Shown: positions 43,390 through 52,003 of the stretch, one piece after another
Numbering within the stretch: position 1 is the first letter of the stretch
Layout of the letters: the number at the start of each line of letters is the position of its first letter
Assembly (NCBI GenBank): GCA_963728765.1
Contig: CAVSKX010000001.1
Location: 1-64,000, forward strand
Direction of reading: 5' to 3'
DNA length: 64,000 nt
From: AC-32 sp963728765
GTDB lineage: Bacteria; Actinomycetota; Thermoleophilia; Gaiellales; Gaiellaceae
The notes under the pieces: model-generated
What the model saw: the letters and a program-made list of their open reading frames with translations, nothing else
What the model was told of the DNA's origin: nothing
Databases searched by the model: none
Position numbers and translations under genes: made by a program

Positions 43390-44591
43390 CCGCAGACCGC
43401 CCTCGCGACGCGGGCGTAGACCTCGGCCGTCTTCACCAGGCCGTCGATCTCGAGGCTCTCGCCCTTCCCGGGCTCCATCAGGCCGGTCGAGGTGCCGTAG
43501 TTCACCGTGGGGATCCCGTACGCGGTCAGCGCGGACGCGTCCGAGAACCAGCGTGGCACGTCGCGGCCGGGCGCCTCGCCGAAGACCGCCTCGTGCGCCT
43601 CGTCGATCGCGCCGACGAGCTCGTGGCCCTCGTCGATCTCGGCACCGGGCGCGGTGACGTAGATCTCCGCGTCGATCTCCCACTCGGGGTGAGCGGCCTC
43701 GAGCTCCCGCGCGAGGTCGAGCACCGCACGGCGCGCATCCGCCATCGGCCGCGTCGGCGGGACGCGCACGTCGAGGAAGACGCTCGTCCGCTGCGGCGTC
43801 CGGGAGAGGCGCCACTCGAACCCGCCGCGAATCGCTCCGACCGAGGCGATCGCGGGGACGCCGCGGTAGGCGTTTTGCTCGTCGGCCGACCAGCGTTCGC
43901 ACCACGCGTGGATCGGCTCGAGCAGCTCGCCCATCCGGAGCACGGAGTTGGCGCGGCCCTCGCTGAAGGCGGTGTGGACGAAGTCGCCGCCGACTCCGAG
44001 CCGCGCCCAGAGCGAGCCGAAGTGCCCGAGCACGACCTTGCCCTCGGTCGGCTCACCGAGCAGGCACATGTCCGCCACGCCGCCGTGCGTGACGAGGTGG
44101 CGCGTGCCGGCCGCGTAGCCGCGGTAGCTCGGCCCCTGTGCGTCGCCGTACTGCGTCTTCTCGATCTCGCCGCTGACGGCCGCGACGAGCACGTCCCCGG
44201 CGAGCTCCTCGTCCCGGATCGCGTCGAGCGCCGCGAGGTAGCAGGCCAGCGCGCCCTTCATGTTCGAGATGCCGAGCCCCCAGATCCGGCCGTCGCGCTC
44301 GACGCCCGCCGGCTGGAACCCCTCGACGCCCTGCGACCAGGGCTCCCGGCCCGAGTACGACGTGTCGAGATGGCCGTTGAACATCAGCGTCTTGCCGCCG
44401 CCGGTGCCGGCCCGCGTGGCGAGCACGTTCGCCCGGCCCTGCTCGACCTGCTGGAGCTGCACCGAGAGGCCGAGCGCGCGCAGCTCGCCCGCGATCCACT
44501 CGGCGGCCTCCTGCTCCTCCCCCGTGAAGCTCGGGATGGACACGGCGTCGCAGGCCCAGCCGACGAGGCGCCGTTCGTCGACGGCGCTCAT
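43386..44591 (-). CDS. M20 family amidohydrolase (ArgE/DapE/CPG2-like)
   Basis: A 401-residue zinc hydrolase. Metal ligands appear in LMFNGHLDTSYSGRE (H-x-D), GLGISNMKGALACYL (Asn at the usual bridging Asp position), SGEIEKTQ (general-base Glu region), and VNYGTSTGLMEPGKGESLEI near the end. The bridging Asp of family GxxDMKG is Asn here (ISNMKG), a notable change. The dimerisation domain lies between residues 185 and 300. It probably cleaves an amide or carbamoyl bond. It overlaps neighbours by 4 nt on both sides. Confidence 0.87.
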   Translation of the reverse strand: MSAVDERRLVGWACDAVSIPSFTGEEQEAAEWIAGELRALGLSVQLQQVEQGRANVLATRAGTGGGKTLMFNGHLDTSYSGREPWSQGVEGFQPAGVERDGRIWGLGISNMKGALACYLAALDAIRDEELAGDVLVAAVSGEIEKTQYGDAQGPSYRGYAAGTRHLVTHGGVADMCLLGEPTEGKVVLGHFGSLWARLGVGGDFVHTAFSEGRANSVLRMGELLEPIHAWCERWSADEQNAYRGVPAIASVGAIRGGFEWRLSRTPQRTSVFLDVRVPPTRPMADARRAVLDLARELEAAHPEWEIDAEIYVTAPGAEIDEGHELVGAIDEAHEAVFGEAPGRDVPRWFSDASALTAYGIPTVNYGTSTGLMEPGKGESLEIDGLVKTAEVYARVARAVCG

Positions 44592-45622
44592 CCGCGCACG
44601 TGCGGCAGGACCCGCTCGCCGAAGAGCCGGATCTGCTCGTGCCGCCGGTCGCCCCAGAGCTCGAGCATGACGTGCGTGCAGCCCGCGTCGCGGTACTCCT
44701 CGATCGCGGCGATGCAGTCCTCGGGAGTGCCTGCGATCGGCTTGCACTTGTCGAGCAGCGCGTCGGTGACCTCGGCCTTGGCGGCGAGCCGCCCACCTCG
44801 CTCCATCGCTTCGGCGACCGGCCGGATCTCGTCCTGCTCGATCCCGGCGAGGTCGAGCAGCGTGTCGGCCGCGCCCTGGATGTTCTGCACCTTGTTCGCG
44901 AGGTACATGCCGGCGATCTCACGGGCGCCCTCGCGGCCCGCGTCGCGGTCGTCCTCGTCGATCGAGGCGACGATCGTGCAGCCGATGTCGATATCGCTGG
45001 CGACGTTCTCGCGCGTGTAGCGGACGAACGCGGGCGTGGTGATCGACGGCGTCAGGCAGCCGTCGCCGATCTCGCCCGCGAGCGCCTGCATCTTCGGCGC
45101 GGTCGCGGCGACGTAGACCGGCGGTACCTCGTGCGGCGACTCGGCCGCACCGTCGAGCGCAGGCACCGAGGCGCTCCAGGTCGAGCCCGAGTATTCGAAC
45201 TGCCCTCCTGCGAGCACACCGCGCACGATCTCGACCGCGTCGCGCATCGGTCCGAGTGTCCTGTTCGTCTGCATCCGCGCGTTGTTGAGGAAGATCTTGG
45301 AGGTCCCGAAGCCGAGGATGAAGCGGCCCGGTCCCGCCGCTTCCTGCACGACGCGTGCGTCCATCGCCGCCTGGACCGGATGGCGTGTGAACGGCGAGAT
45401 GATCCCCCAGCCGATCGTCAGCCGTTCCGTCGCGCCCGCGATCACCGCCGACGTCACCGTCGAGGAGCGCGCCTCCATCCCGTGCTTGCGCCACCAGGGA
45501 TACGCCTCGGCCAGCCAGATCGTGTCCAGGCCGGCCTCGTCCATCGCGCGCGCCGACGCGACCATCTCGTCGAGCGGCTCCATGGTCAGTTGCATGACCC
45601 CGATGCGGAACGGCTGCGGCAC
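44588..45622 (-). CDS. LLM-class flavin-dependent oxidoreductase
   Basis: A 344-residue luciferase-like TIM-barrel protein. It begins RIGVMQLTMEPLDEMVASAR, has LDTIWLAEAYPWWRKHG, ATERLTIGWGIISPFTRHP and FILGFGTSKIFLNNARMQTN, and ends GCTHVMLELWGDRRHEQIRL. Members use FMN or F420 for monooxygenation or for F420-dependent reductions such as methylenetetrahydromethanopterin reductase-like steps. The segment TPEDCIAAIEEYRDAGCTHV favours the actinobacterial F420/FMN group. It starts with GTG, 3 nt after the CoxG-like gene. Confidence 0.88.
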   Translation of the reverse strand: MPQPFRIGVMQLTMEPLDEMVASARAMDEAGLDTIWLAEAYPWWRKHGMEARSSTVTSAVIAGATERLTIGWGIISPFTRHPVQAAMDARVVQEAAGPGRFILGFGTSKIFLNNARMQTNRTLGPMRDAVEIVRGVLAGGQFEYSGSTWSASVPALDGAAESPHEVPPVYVAATAPKMQALAGEIGDGCLTPSITTPAFVRYTRENVASDIDIGCTIVASIDEDDRDAGREGAREIAGMYLANKVQNIQGAADTLLDLAGIEQDEIRPVAEAMERGGRLAAKAEVTDALLDKCKPIAGTPEDCIAAIEEYRDAGCTHVMLELWGDRRHEQIRLFGERVLPHVRG

Positions 45623-45625
45623 GGC

Positions 45626-46093
45626 CTAGCTTGCGGCCGCAGAGCCGTCGGCCTGGGCCTTGCGGACCTGCTCGTCCAGCGCGGTGAGGACGTGCTGCAC
45701 CTGCTGGTTGACGATCGGCTGCAGGACGCGCTGGCCCATCGAGCCGACGGGGCCGGCGATGCGGACGTCGGCCTCCCAGTCCATCTTCGTCCTGCCCCCG
45801 TCGTCGCTGAGGTTGAACGCCGTCGTCATGCTCATGATCGCGCCGACGCCGTTGCCCTTGATCGCGAGGCTCGCGAACTCGGGCTCGCGCTCCTCCGTCT
45901 TCTCCATGTCCATCGTCATCCCGAGAGTGCCGAGGCCGAGCGGGATCTTGACGTTCGCGCGCCAGTGCCGGTCGTCGTGGACATCGAAGCTCTCGACACC
46001 GGGCATCGTCGCGGCCATCGCCGCCGGATCGTTGAGGACCCGCCAGACCGCTTCGCGCGGGGCCTCGAAGTCGCGCTCGCCGGCGACCTTCAC
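45626..46093 (-). CDS. CoxG-like SRPBCC protein
   Basis: A 155-residue protein of the carbon-monoxide-dehydrogenase subunit G family. It opens KVAGERDFEAPREAVWRVLN with PAAMAATMPGVESFD, the hallmark start, and has a C-terminal helix VLQPIVNQQVQHVLTALDEQ. CoxG proteins help membrane attachment or maturation of molybdenum hydroxylases. It directly follows the large subunit with a 4-nt overlap, consistent with service to that enzyme. Confidence 0.87.
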   Translation of the reverse strand: MKVAGERDFEAPREAVWRVLNDPAAMAATMPGVESFDVHDDRHWRANVKIPLGLGTLGMTMDMEKTEEREPEFASLAIKGNGVGAIMSMTTAFNLSDDGGRTKMDWEADVRIAGPVGSMGQRVLQPIVNQQVQHVLTALDEQVRKAQADGSAAAS

Positions 46094-48564
46094 GATGGCT
46101 CCACGCTCACGCGTTGCCGCGAGGACTCGGGGTCGGAGAGCAGCTCCCAGACGCGGTGATACGGGTTGCAGCTGTCGTAGACGATCGGGTTTCCGCGCGT
46201 GCGGAGGGCGTCCTGCAGCGCGGCGCAGACAGCGTGGATCCCCGCGCCTCCGCCCTCGCCCATGCCCTTCGTCCCCATCGAGGTGAACGGCGAAGGGCTC
46301 TCGATGTTGCCGGTCCTGAGCGGCGGCATGTCGAGCGCGTGCGGCACGTGGTAGTCGTAGAAGTTGGGCGTCAGCAGGTTGCCGTCCTCGTCGTAGGTGA
46401 AGGTCTCGTGCGTCGCGGCCCCGAGGGCCTGCGCCGTCGCGCCCATCACCTGGCCCTCGACGATCTGCGGGTTGATGCGGACACCGCAGTCGTCGATCGC
46501 TGCGTAGTCGACCACCTCGTAGACGCCGGTCTCCGGATCGATCTCGACGACGGCGGCGTGGACCTGCGCCGCGTAGGTCAGCGTCAGGTTGCCGAACTTG
46601 CGCTCGACGTCGGGCACCTCGAACGGCGGCCGGTAGACATAGCGGCAGTTGAGCGTGACGTCGAGGTCCTCCGGCAGCCCCGCGTTGTTCGCGTTGATGA
46701 TCGCGCCGAGGGCCATGAAGGGCAGCGCGGCCTCGTGGTTCTCGCGCATGCGCGCGAAGCCGTCGGCGAGCTCGATGTCCTCGGGCGCGCACCCGAGCAC
46801 GACCGATGCGAGCTTCTTCATCTCCGCGGCGAGCATGTCGGTGGCGCCTTTCACCGCGCCGAGGCCCGTCACGGCGAACTGGCTCGCGTAGGTGCCGGAG
46901 AACCCGGCGTAGGTGTTCCAGTAGGAGTCGTGCCCCGCGCGCACGTTCACGTCGTCGACGGAGCAGCCGAGGATGTCGGCGACCACCTGGGCGGCCGTGG
47001 TCTCGTGGCTCTGTCCCTGAGGCGTCGTGCCGAGGGTGACGACGATCTCGCCGAAGATGTCGAGCTTCACGGTCGCGACCTCGTTGTTGCCGGAGAACTG
47101 CAGCTCCGGGTTGATCAGCCGCGACTGCCCGAAGTTGTTCGTGCCCGAGTCGAGCGTCGAGCCGATCCCGAGGCCGAGCAGCACACCGCGCGACTCGGCG
47201 TCCGCCCGCTTGGCCTCGAGCTCGTCGTAGCCGATCAGCTCGAGCGCGCTGTCGAGCATCTTCGCGTAGTCGCCCGAGTCGTAGACGCAGCCGTTCGGCG
47301 TCTCGTACGGCATCTCCTCGGCCTTGATGTAGTTGCGCTTGCGCACCTCGACGGGGTCGAGCCCGAGCTCGTGGGCGACGATGTCGATCACGCGCTCGGT
47401 GAACCAGAGGTGCTGCATCCGCGAGTAGCCGCGGTTCGGCGAGCACGGCGCCTTGTTCGTCACCACCTGCTTGAAGTCGAGCCTGATGTTGCGCCAGCGG
47501 TACATCCCCGGCGTCACCTGCGCCCAGATCACGCCGCCGAGCGGCTCGTACCGGAGCCACGCGCCCGCGTCGTCGACGGCCGTCGTGCGGAAGCCGAGCA
47601 GCGTGCCGTCGTCCTTGACCGCGACCTCGGTGTCCTGGAACCAGCGCTCGTTGCCGTGCGACATCGAGAGGTGGAAGTCGGTGCGCCACTCCGTCCACTG
47701 CACGGGGCGGTTGAGCTTCCGGGCCAGCAGGCAGCAGGCGACGAGCTGCGGGTGCGAGGTGATCTTGTTGCCGAAGCCACCGCCGATGTCCTGCGTGACG
47801 AAGCGGAGCTTGTCGATGCCGACCCGCATCGCCGGCCCCATCATGATCGCGGCGAAACCCGGGAACTGGTTGTTGGTGATGATCGTCCACTGGGTGGTGC
47901 CGCGGTTGAACTCGACGAGGGCGCCGTTGCACTCGAGCGGCGTCGAGTTGAAGCGGTCGAAGTGGAGCTCGGAGATCTTCACGACCCGGTCGGCCTCGGC
48001 GAATGCCTGGTCGAGGTCGCCCCACTCGTAGACGCCCTCCCAGGTCAGGTTCGTGCCGGCCTCGTCGTGCAGGACCGGCGCGTCGTCCGCGAGCGCCTGC
48101 CGCGCGTCGGTGAGCGGGGCCAGCGGCTCGTAGTCGACCTCGACGAGCTCCGACGCGTCGCGCGCGGTCTCGCGCGTCGTCGCCACGACCGCGGCGACCG
48201 GCTCGCCGACAAAGCGGGCCTTGCCGACCGCCAGGCAGTAGTCCTTGAGGTGAGCCCCGGGCGGCGAGGAGATCTGGAAGAACGGGTCGGTGAGCAGCGC
48301 GACCTCGTCGCCCGTGAGCGTGCCGAGCACTCCCGGATGCTCGAGCGCCTTCGAGACGTCGACCGAGCGGATCTTCGCGTGCGCGTACGGCGAGCGGACG
48401 AAGTGGACGTAGCCCATGTTGTGCCGCTTGACGTCGTCGAAGAAGACGCCCTCGCCCTGCACGAGCCGCCTGTCCTCCTTGCGCGGCACGTTCTGGCCGG
48501 CGTAGCCGGGCTTCGTCTCCTCGCGCTCGACGACGACCGGCTCGGCGACCGTGGTCTCGGTCAC
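46090..48564 (-). CDS. Molybdenum hydroxylase large subunit (xanthine dehydrogenase family)
   Basis: An 824-residue molybdopterin-cytosine-dinucleotide-type subunit. The N-terminal a/b hammerhead region starts PRKEDRRLVQGEGVFFDDVK. Moco-binding segments include FVTQDIGGGFGNKI, GTTPQGQSHETTAAQVVAD, and the catalytic Glu region TSMGTKGMGEGGGAGIHAVC. The loop equivalent to the CODH active site reads TNKAPCSPNRGYSRMQ and lacks the AYxCSFR motif of true CO dehydrogenase, so it hydroxylates an organic substrate, likely a heteroaromatic ring or aldehyde. GTG at 48564 overlaps the iron-sulfur subunit stop. Confidence 0.92.
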   Translation of the reverse strand: MTETTVAEPVVVEREETKPGYAGQNVPRKEDRRLVQGEGVFFDDVKRHNMGYVHFVRSPYAHAKIRSVDVSKALEHPGVLGTLTGDEVALLTDPFFQISSPPGAHLKDYCLAVGKARFVGEPVAAVVATTRETARDASELVEVDYEPLAPLTDARQALADDAPVLHDEAGTNLTWEGVYEWGDLDQAFAEADRVVKISELHFDRFNSTPLECNGALVEFNRGTTQWTIITNNQFPGFAAIMMGPAMRVGIDKLRFVTQDIGGGFGNKITSHPQLVACCLLARKLNRPVQWTEWRTDFHLSMSHGNERWFQDTEVAVKDDGTLLGFRTTAVDDAGAWLRYEPLGGVIWAQVTPGMYRWRNIRLDFKQVVTNKAPCSPNRGYSRMQHLWFTERVIDIVAHELGLDPVEVRKRNYIKAEEMPYETPNGCVYDSGDYAKMLDSALELIGYDELEAKRADAESRGVLLGLGIGSTLDSGTNNFGQSRLINPELQFSGNNEVATVKLDIFGEIVVTLGTTPQGQSHETTAAQVVADILGCSVDDVNVRAGHDSYWNTYAGFSGTYASQFAVTGLGAVKGATDMLAAEMKKLASVVLGCAPEDIELADGFARMRENHEAALPFMALGAIINANNAGLPEDLDVTLNCRYVYRPPFEVPDVERKFGNLTLTYAAQVHAAVVEIDPETGVYEVVDYAAIDDCGVRINPQIVEGQVMGATAQALGAATHETFTYDEDGNLLTPNFYDYHVPHALDMPPLRTGNIESPSPFTSMGTKGMGEGGGAGIHAVCAALQDALRTRGNPIVYDSCNPYHRVWELLSDPESSRQRVSVEPS

Positions 48565-49055
48565 TCCGCCACCTCTTGTCCCGACGCGGCCTTGATCGCC
48601 TTGAAGATGTTCCAGTAGCCAGTGCAGCGGCAGATGTTGCCCTGGATCGCGCGCGCGATCTCGTCGTCGCTCGGCGTCGGGTTGTCGCGCAGGAGCGCGG
48701 TTGCGCTCATCAGCATCCCGGGCGTGCAGTAGCCGCATTGGAGGCCGTGGTGGTCGCTGAACGCCTGCTGCACCGGGCTGAGCTCGTCCTCCTGTGCGAG
48801 GCTCTCGACCGTCTCGATCGTCGCTCCGTCGGCCTGGAGGGCGAGCAGCATGCAGCTCTTCACGAGCGTGCCGTCGAGCAGGACGCTGCAGGCGCCGCAG
48901 TTGCCGGTGTCGCAGCCGACGTGCGAGCCCGTCAGGTCGAGGTCGTCGCGGAGGAAGTGGATCAGCAGCCGCCGAGCCTCGACCTCGCGCTCGTAGGTCG
49001 TGCCGTTGACCTCGACGCTCACGACCTGCGACGTGACGACAGGGATCGTGGCCAT
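48561..49055 (-). CDS. Molybdenum hydroxylase [2Fe-2S] subunit
   Basis: A 164-residue two-cluster ferredoxin-like subunit. The plant-type cluster is CDTGNCGACSVLLDG. The second, four-helix domain has CGYCTPGMLMSATALL and NICRCTGYWNIFKAIKA. It relays electrons from molybdenum to FAD. It overlaps the FAD subunit stop by 1 nt and the large subunit start by 4 nt. Confidence 0.95.
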   Translation of the reverse strand: MATIPVVTSQVVSVEVNGTTYEREVEARRLLIHFLRDDLDLTGSHVGCDTGNCGACSVLLDGTLVKSCMLLALQADGATIETVESLAQEDELSPVQQAFSDHHGLQCGYCTPGMLMSATALLRDNPTPSDDEIARAIQGNICRCTGYWNIFKAIKAASGQEVAE

Positions 49056-49858
49056 CAGCTGCCCTTCTCCGCCTGCTCGACCGCGCGCGCGGCAACGACC
49101 TCGGACAGGTGCCGCCGGTAGTGGGCCGAGGCGTGGACGTCGGAAGGCGGCTCGAGGGCAGCCTCGCGCACCGCGCCGCGGACAGCCTCGGGGTCCGCAG
49201 AGGGAGCCTCCACCAGGACGGGCGTCGCGGCCACGCAGCCGAGCGCCACGCGCACGCCGCCGTTCACCGAGGCCGCGGCGTTCACGATGCAGGTCCCGTC
49301 GACGCCGATCGGCACGGAGGCGAAGCCGTCGCTGCGGCCGGCTGGCACGGTGATCTTCGTCAGCAGCTCGCCGGGGCCGGCCGCCGTCATGTAGACGCCG
49401 AGGAAGAAGTCCTGCGCCGCAACCTCTCGCTCGCCGTCCTGGCCCGCCACCGTGAACGTGGCGCCGAGCGCGACGAGCAGCGGCGGCAGGTGATTGGTCG
49501 GGTCGCTCGAGCAGACGTTGCCGCCGATCGTCCCGCGGTTCCGCACCTGGACGTCCGCGATCTGCGCGCAGACGTCGCCGAGAATCGGCCGGGCGCGCGC
49601 CTCGGCGGAGGCGATCACCTCGGAGTACGTCGTCATGGCGCCCAGCTCGAGCGTGCCGTCGGCGCCGAGCCCGATCCCCTTCAGCTCCGGGATCCTGCTC
49701 AGGTCGACCAGGATGTCGGGCGCGGCCGCGCGCGCCTTCATCACGTTCAGCAGCGTCTGCCCGCCGGCAAGGGCGCGGGCGCCGGGGTTTTCCGCCAGAA
49801 CACCCAGTGCCTGCTCAAGCGTCGCCGGCCGCGCATACCGCACCTCGCTCAGCAGCAT
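49055..49858 (-). CDS. Molybdenum hydroxylase FAD subunit
   Basis: A 267-residue FAD-binding protein of the CoxM type. FAD motifs are ARALAGGQTLLNVMKAR near residues 29-45 and VRNRGTIGGNVCSSDPTNHL around residue 110. The C-terminal CO_deh_flav_C-like domain ends HASAHYRRHLSEVVAARAVE. It is the first gene of the long minus-strand operon, so the operon promoter should lie between 49859 and 49919. Confidence 0.93.
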   Translation of the reverse strand: MLLSEVRYARPATLEQALGVLAENPGARALAGGQTLLNVMKARAAAPDILVDLSRIPELKGIGLGADGTLELGAMTTYSEVIASAEARARPILGDVCAQIADVQVRNRGTIGGNVCSSDPTNHLPPLLVALGATFTVAGQDGEREVAAQDFFLGVYMTAAGPGELLTKITVPAGRSDGFASVPIGVDGTCIVNAAASVNGGVRVALGCVAATPVLVEAPSADPEAVRGAVREAALEPPSDVHASAHYRRHLSEVVAARAVEQAEKGS

Positions 49859-49919
49859 GGCGGCAATCGTATGCGGACGCGCCGCGCCCCTGCAACGAGG
49901 TCGATCGCGCCGATGGTGA

Positions 49920-50654
49920 CTAGGCGGCGATCGAGCGCGTGTGCTGCTCGAGCCGCGTCAGGAAGACCGGCCGTGCCGAGCGCAGGTAGTCGACGAGCGC
50001 CTGCGCGTCGTGCTCGCACGGAACCAGCGTCGTCCAGCCGGGGAACTGCTCCGGGCGGTGCAGGTCACCGGCGGCCACCGGTCGCAGCCCCTGTTCCGCC
50101 ACCCAGCCGAACAGCTGGCTGCCGTTGAAGAGCTCGACGCGGTGGAACAGGCCGTGAAGCTCGCGCCAGTGCCGCGCGAAGTAGCGCGTCTGGTGGCGGG
50201 TCGCAGCCCGCTGGCCGAGCTCGTACGGGTGTGCGACGACTACAGCGGCGCCCGCGTCGCGGGCTTCCTCCATGGCCGCCGCCGGGCCCTCGTCCATCGA
50301 GACGAGCTGCTCGAGACCGACCGCGACGGCGTGGCAGGCCCGGTCGGGGTCGGGGTCGTTGTACGTCAGCTCGAGGCCTGGCACAACCAGCAGCCCGTGG
50401 GCAGAAAGGGCCCGGTCGCGCTCGCGGGCGATCGCCTCGAGGTAGGGCGCGAAGGACTCTCCGTCGACGCAGGACCGGCCGTGCACTGCGGGCCAGGGGT
50501 CGCCGCCGCGCAGGACGTGGTCGGTCACGCAGAGCACGTCGAAGCCCGCGCTGCCGTAGAGGTCGACCAGCTCCGGGAGCGACAGTTCGCCGTCGCTCCA
50601 GGTCGTGTGAGCGTGGAGCTCGCACAGTAGAGACGACACACGAGCACGCATCAC
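49920..50654 (-). CDS. PHP-domain phosphoesterase-like protein
   Basis: A 244-residue PHP-fold protein. Metal-binding segments are CELHAHTTWSDGELSLPELV, DVLCVTDHV, VVPGLELTYND, VVAHPYELGQ and PVAAGDLHRPEQFPGW. PHP proteins are phosphoesterases or amidohydrolases using three metals; stand-alone members include histidinol phosphatase-like and nucleotidase types. The gene lies 61 bp upstream of the molybdenum hydroxylase genes on the same strand and may belong to that unit. Confidence 0.85.
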   Translation of the reverse strand: MMRARVSSLLCELHAHTTWSDGELSLPELVDLYGSAGFDVLCVTDHVLRGGDPWPAVHGRSCVDGESFAPYLEAIARERDRALSAHGLLVVPGLELTYNDPDPDRACHAVAVGLEQLVSMDEGPAAAMEEARDAGAAVVVAHPYELGQRAATRHQTRYFARHWRELHGLFHRVELFNGSQLFGWVAEQGLRPVAAGDLHRPEQFPGWTTLVPCEHDAQALVDYLRSARPVFLTRLEQHTRSIAA

Positions 50655-50759
50655 GACTCGAGTGTGCCCGCGGCCGGACGTTCCGGGGGTGGACAGGTGG
50701 TGACGGTCGGGTTACGACCCGGTCAGCCGCCTACACCGCAATGTGCAACGGTTCGCGGG

Positions 50760-51662
50760 ATGAGTGCCCCGCCGGTCGAGTACGAGGTCGTCACCCGCAA
50801 CCGCGCCGGCGCGGAGCGCGCCCACCGGTACGCCTCGGAAGAGCCGCTTCACCCCGGCGATGTGCTCAGGCTCGAGGGCCGCTTCTGGCTCGTCGAGGAG
50901 GTCGACACAGACGCCGAGCCGCCTCGCGCCCTGGCGAAGCCGGCGCGCTATCGGATCCAGCTGAACCACCTGGACGGCCGCGTCGAGCTCGGCGCAGTCC
51001 GCCGCTACCGGCCAGGCGCGCCGCACCGCGGCCACAGCTTCACCACGATGGAAGACGGGCAGCCGGTGAGCTGGGAGATCGACGAGGAACGCCTGCAGCG
51101 GGACGACGACGGCGAGCCGCTGCTCGAGCTGGTGGCCAAGCGGGACTACGGCGAGGCCGAGGAGCTCCCCGACCATGAGCTGGAGCACACCCTTGCCACC
51201 CGCTCGCTGCGCCTGCCCGAGGCGGCCTCATCGCTCCTCCAGCGCGCCGCCGGGGCGGGCCTCGCGATGGAGCTCGTGGCCCTGGACCCGGGAGAGCTGC
51301 CCGACTGGGACGAGGCCGGCCGCTACATCGACGCGCTGATCCTCGAGGAGATCGAGGACGACCTGCTCGTGCTCAGCGGCGTGGACCCGGCCCGGGACCC
51401 GCAGGAGCGCTGGCTGGAGAAGGTGCAGGGACGCCTACGCGCGGACCTCGACGGCTTCCGCGCCGACGTCGAGGGCGACCACGACCAGATCGAGGCGTGG
51501 GACTTCCTCGACGGCCGCGTCTTCGCGGCGGTCGGCAGCTTCGACGACGAGTCCGATCCCGATTCCGGCTACGGCTGGCTCTGCCGACTCGTGGACGCGT
51601 CCGCGTCGGCGGCGGCGGGCTTCCACCGCGTCCGCAAGACGGAGCTCGAGGTCGAGGAGTAG
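50760..51662 (+). CDS. Conserved hypothetical protein, 300 residues
   Basis: A soluble acidic protein I do not recognise. The N-terminal 95 residues look like a small beta-rich domain (VLRLEGRFWLVEEVD, YRIQLNHLDGRVELGAVRRY). A middle part is rich in Glu/Asp, and the C-terminal part includes a helical stretch and WDFLDGRVFAAVGSFDDESD. No membrane segment or catalytic motif is seen. ATG at 50760 fits the good coding periodicity from that point. It is divergent from the PHP gene. Confidence 0.7.
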   Translation: MSAPPVEYEVVTRNRAGAERAHRYASEEPLHPGDVLRLEGRFWLVEEVDTDAEPPRALAKPARYRIQLNHLDGRVELGAVRRYRPGAPHRGHSFTTMEDGQPVSWEIDEERLQRDDDGEPLLELVAKRDYGEAEELPDHELEHTLATRSLRLPEAASSLLQRAAGAGLAMELVALDPGELPDWDEAGRYIDALILEEIEDDLLVLSGVDPARDPQERWLEKVQGRLRADLDGFRADVEGDHDQIEAWDFLDGRVFAAVGSFDDESDPDSGYGWLCRLVDASASAAAGFHRVRKTELEVEE

Positions 51663-51675
51663 CGGGCCTCCAGCC

Positions 51676-51996
51676 CTAGGCGACCGGCTCCACGATGAGC
51701 GTCAGGCGCTTGCGGCCGGTGACGCGGACGCGCTCGCCGGTCCCCGCCCCGGCCTCGCAGCGCGCTTCCCAGATCTCGCCGTCGAGCCGCACCTGCCCGA
51801 CCGGACGGCACGCCACCGAGACGACGGCCTCACGCCCGATCAAGGTCTCGGAGCCGACGGATTTCCGGTAGCGCTTCGTCGTCCGGTTCCAGCCGAAGAG
51901 CTCGAGCACCCACAGCGGCAGGAGCACGAGAAAGGCCACCACATTCCACGGCGACGAGAGGATCAGGAGGAGCGCGATGGCGAGGAAGATCAACAC
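51676..51996 (-). CDS. NfeD-like small membrane protein
   Basis: A 106-residue protein with two N-terminal hydrophobic segments (IFLAIALLLILSSPWNVVAF and a following LVLLPLWVLELF) and a C-terminal OB-fold NfeD domain (GREAVVSVACRPVGQVRLDG, then GERVRVTGRKRLTLIVEPV). NfeD proteins associate with stomatin-like membrane proteins and proteases; no such partner is adjacent. It is last of three small membrane-protein genes. Confidence 0.8.
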   Translation of the reverse strand: MLIFLAIALLLILSSPWNVVAFLVLLPLWVLELFGWNRTTKRYRKSVGSETLIGREAVVSVACRPVGQVRLDGEIWEARCEAGAGTGERVRVTGRKRLTLIVEPVA

Positions 51997-52003
51997 CGGC
52001 GGC

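Noticed and set aside
46090..48564. True aerobic CO dehydrogenase (CoxL form I)
   Set aside because: The diagnostic AYxCSFR active-site motif is absent and the surrounding genes are hydrolases and oxidoreductases of organic compounds.
46114..48618. Long plus-strand open frame antisense to the molybdenum hydroxylase large subunit
   Set aside because: High-GC codon structure creates long antisense frames; the composition is Arg/Val/Asp-rich without domains, and the minus-strand frame has clear family motifs.
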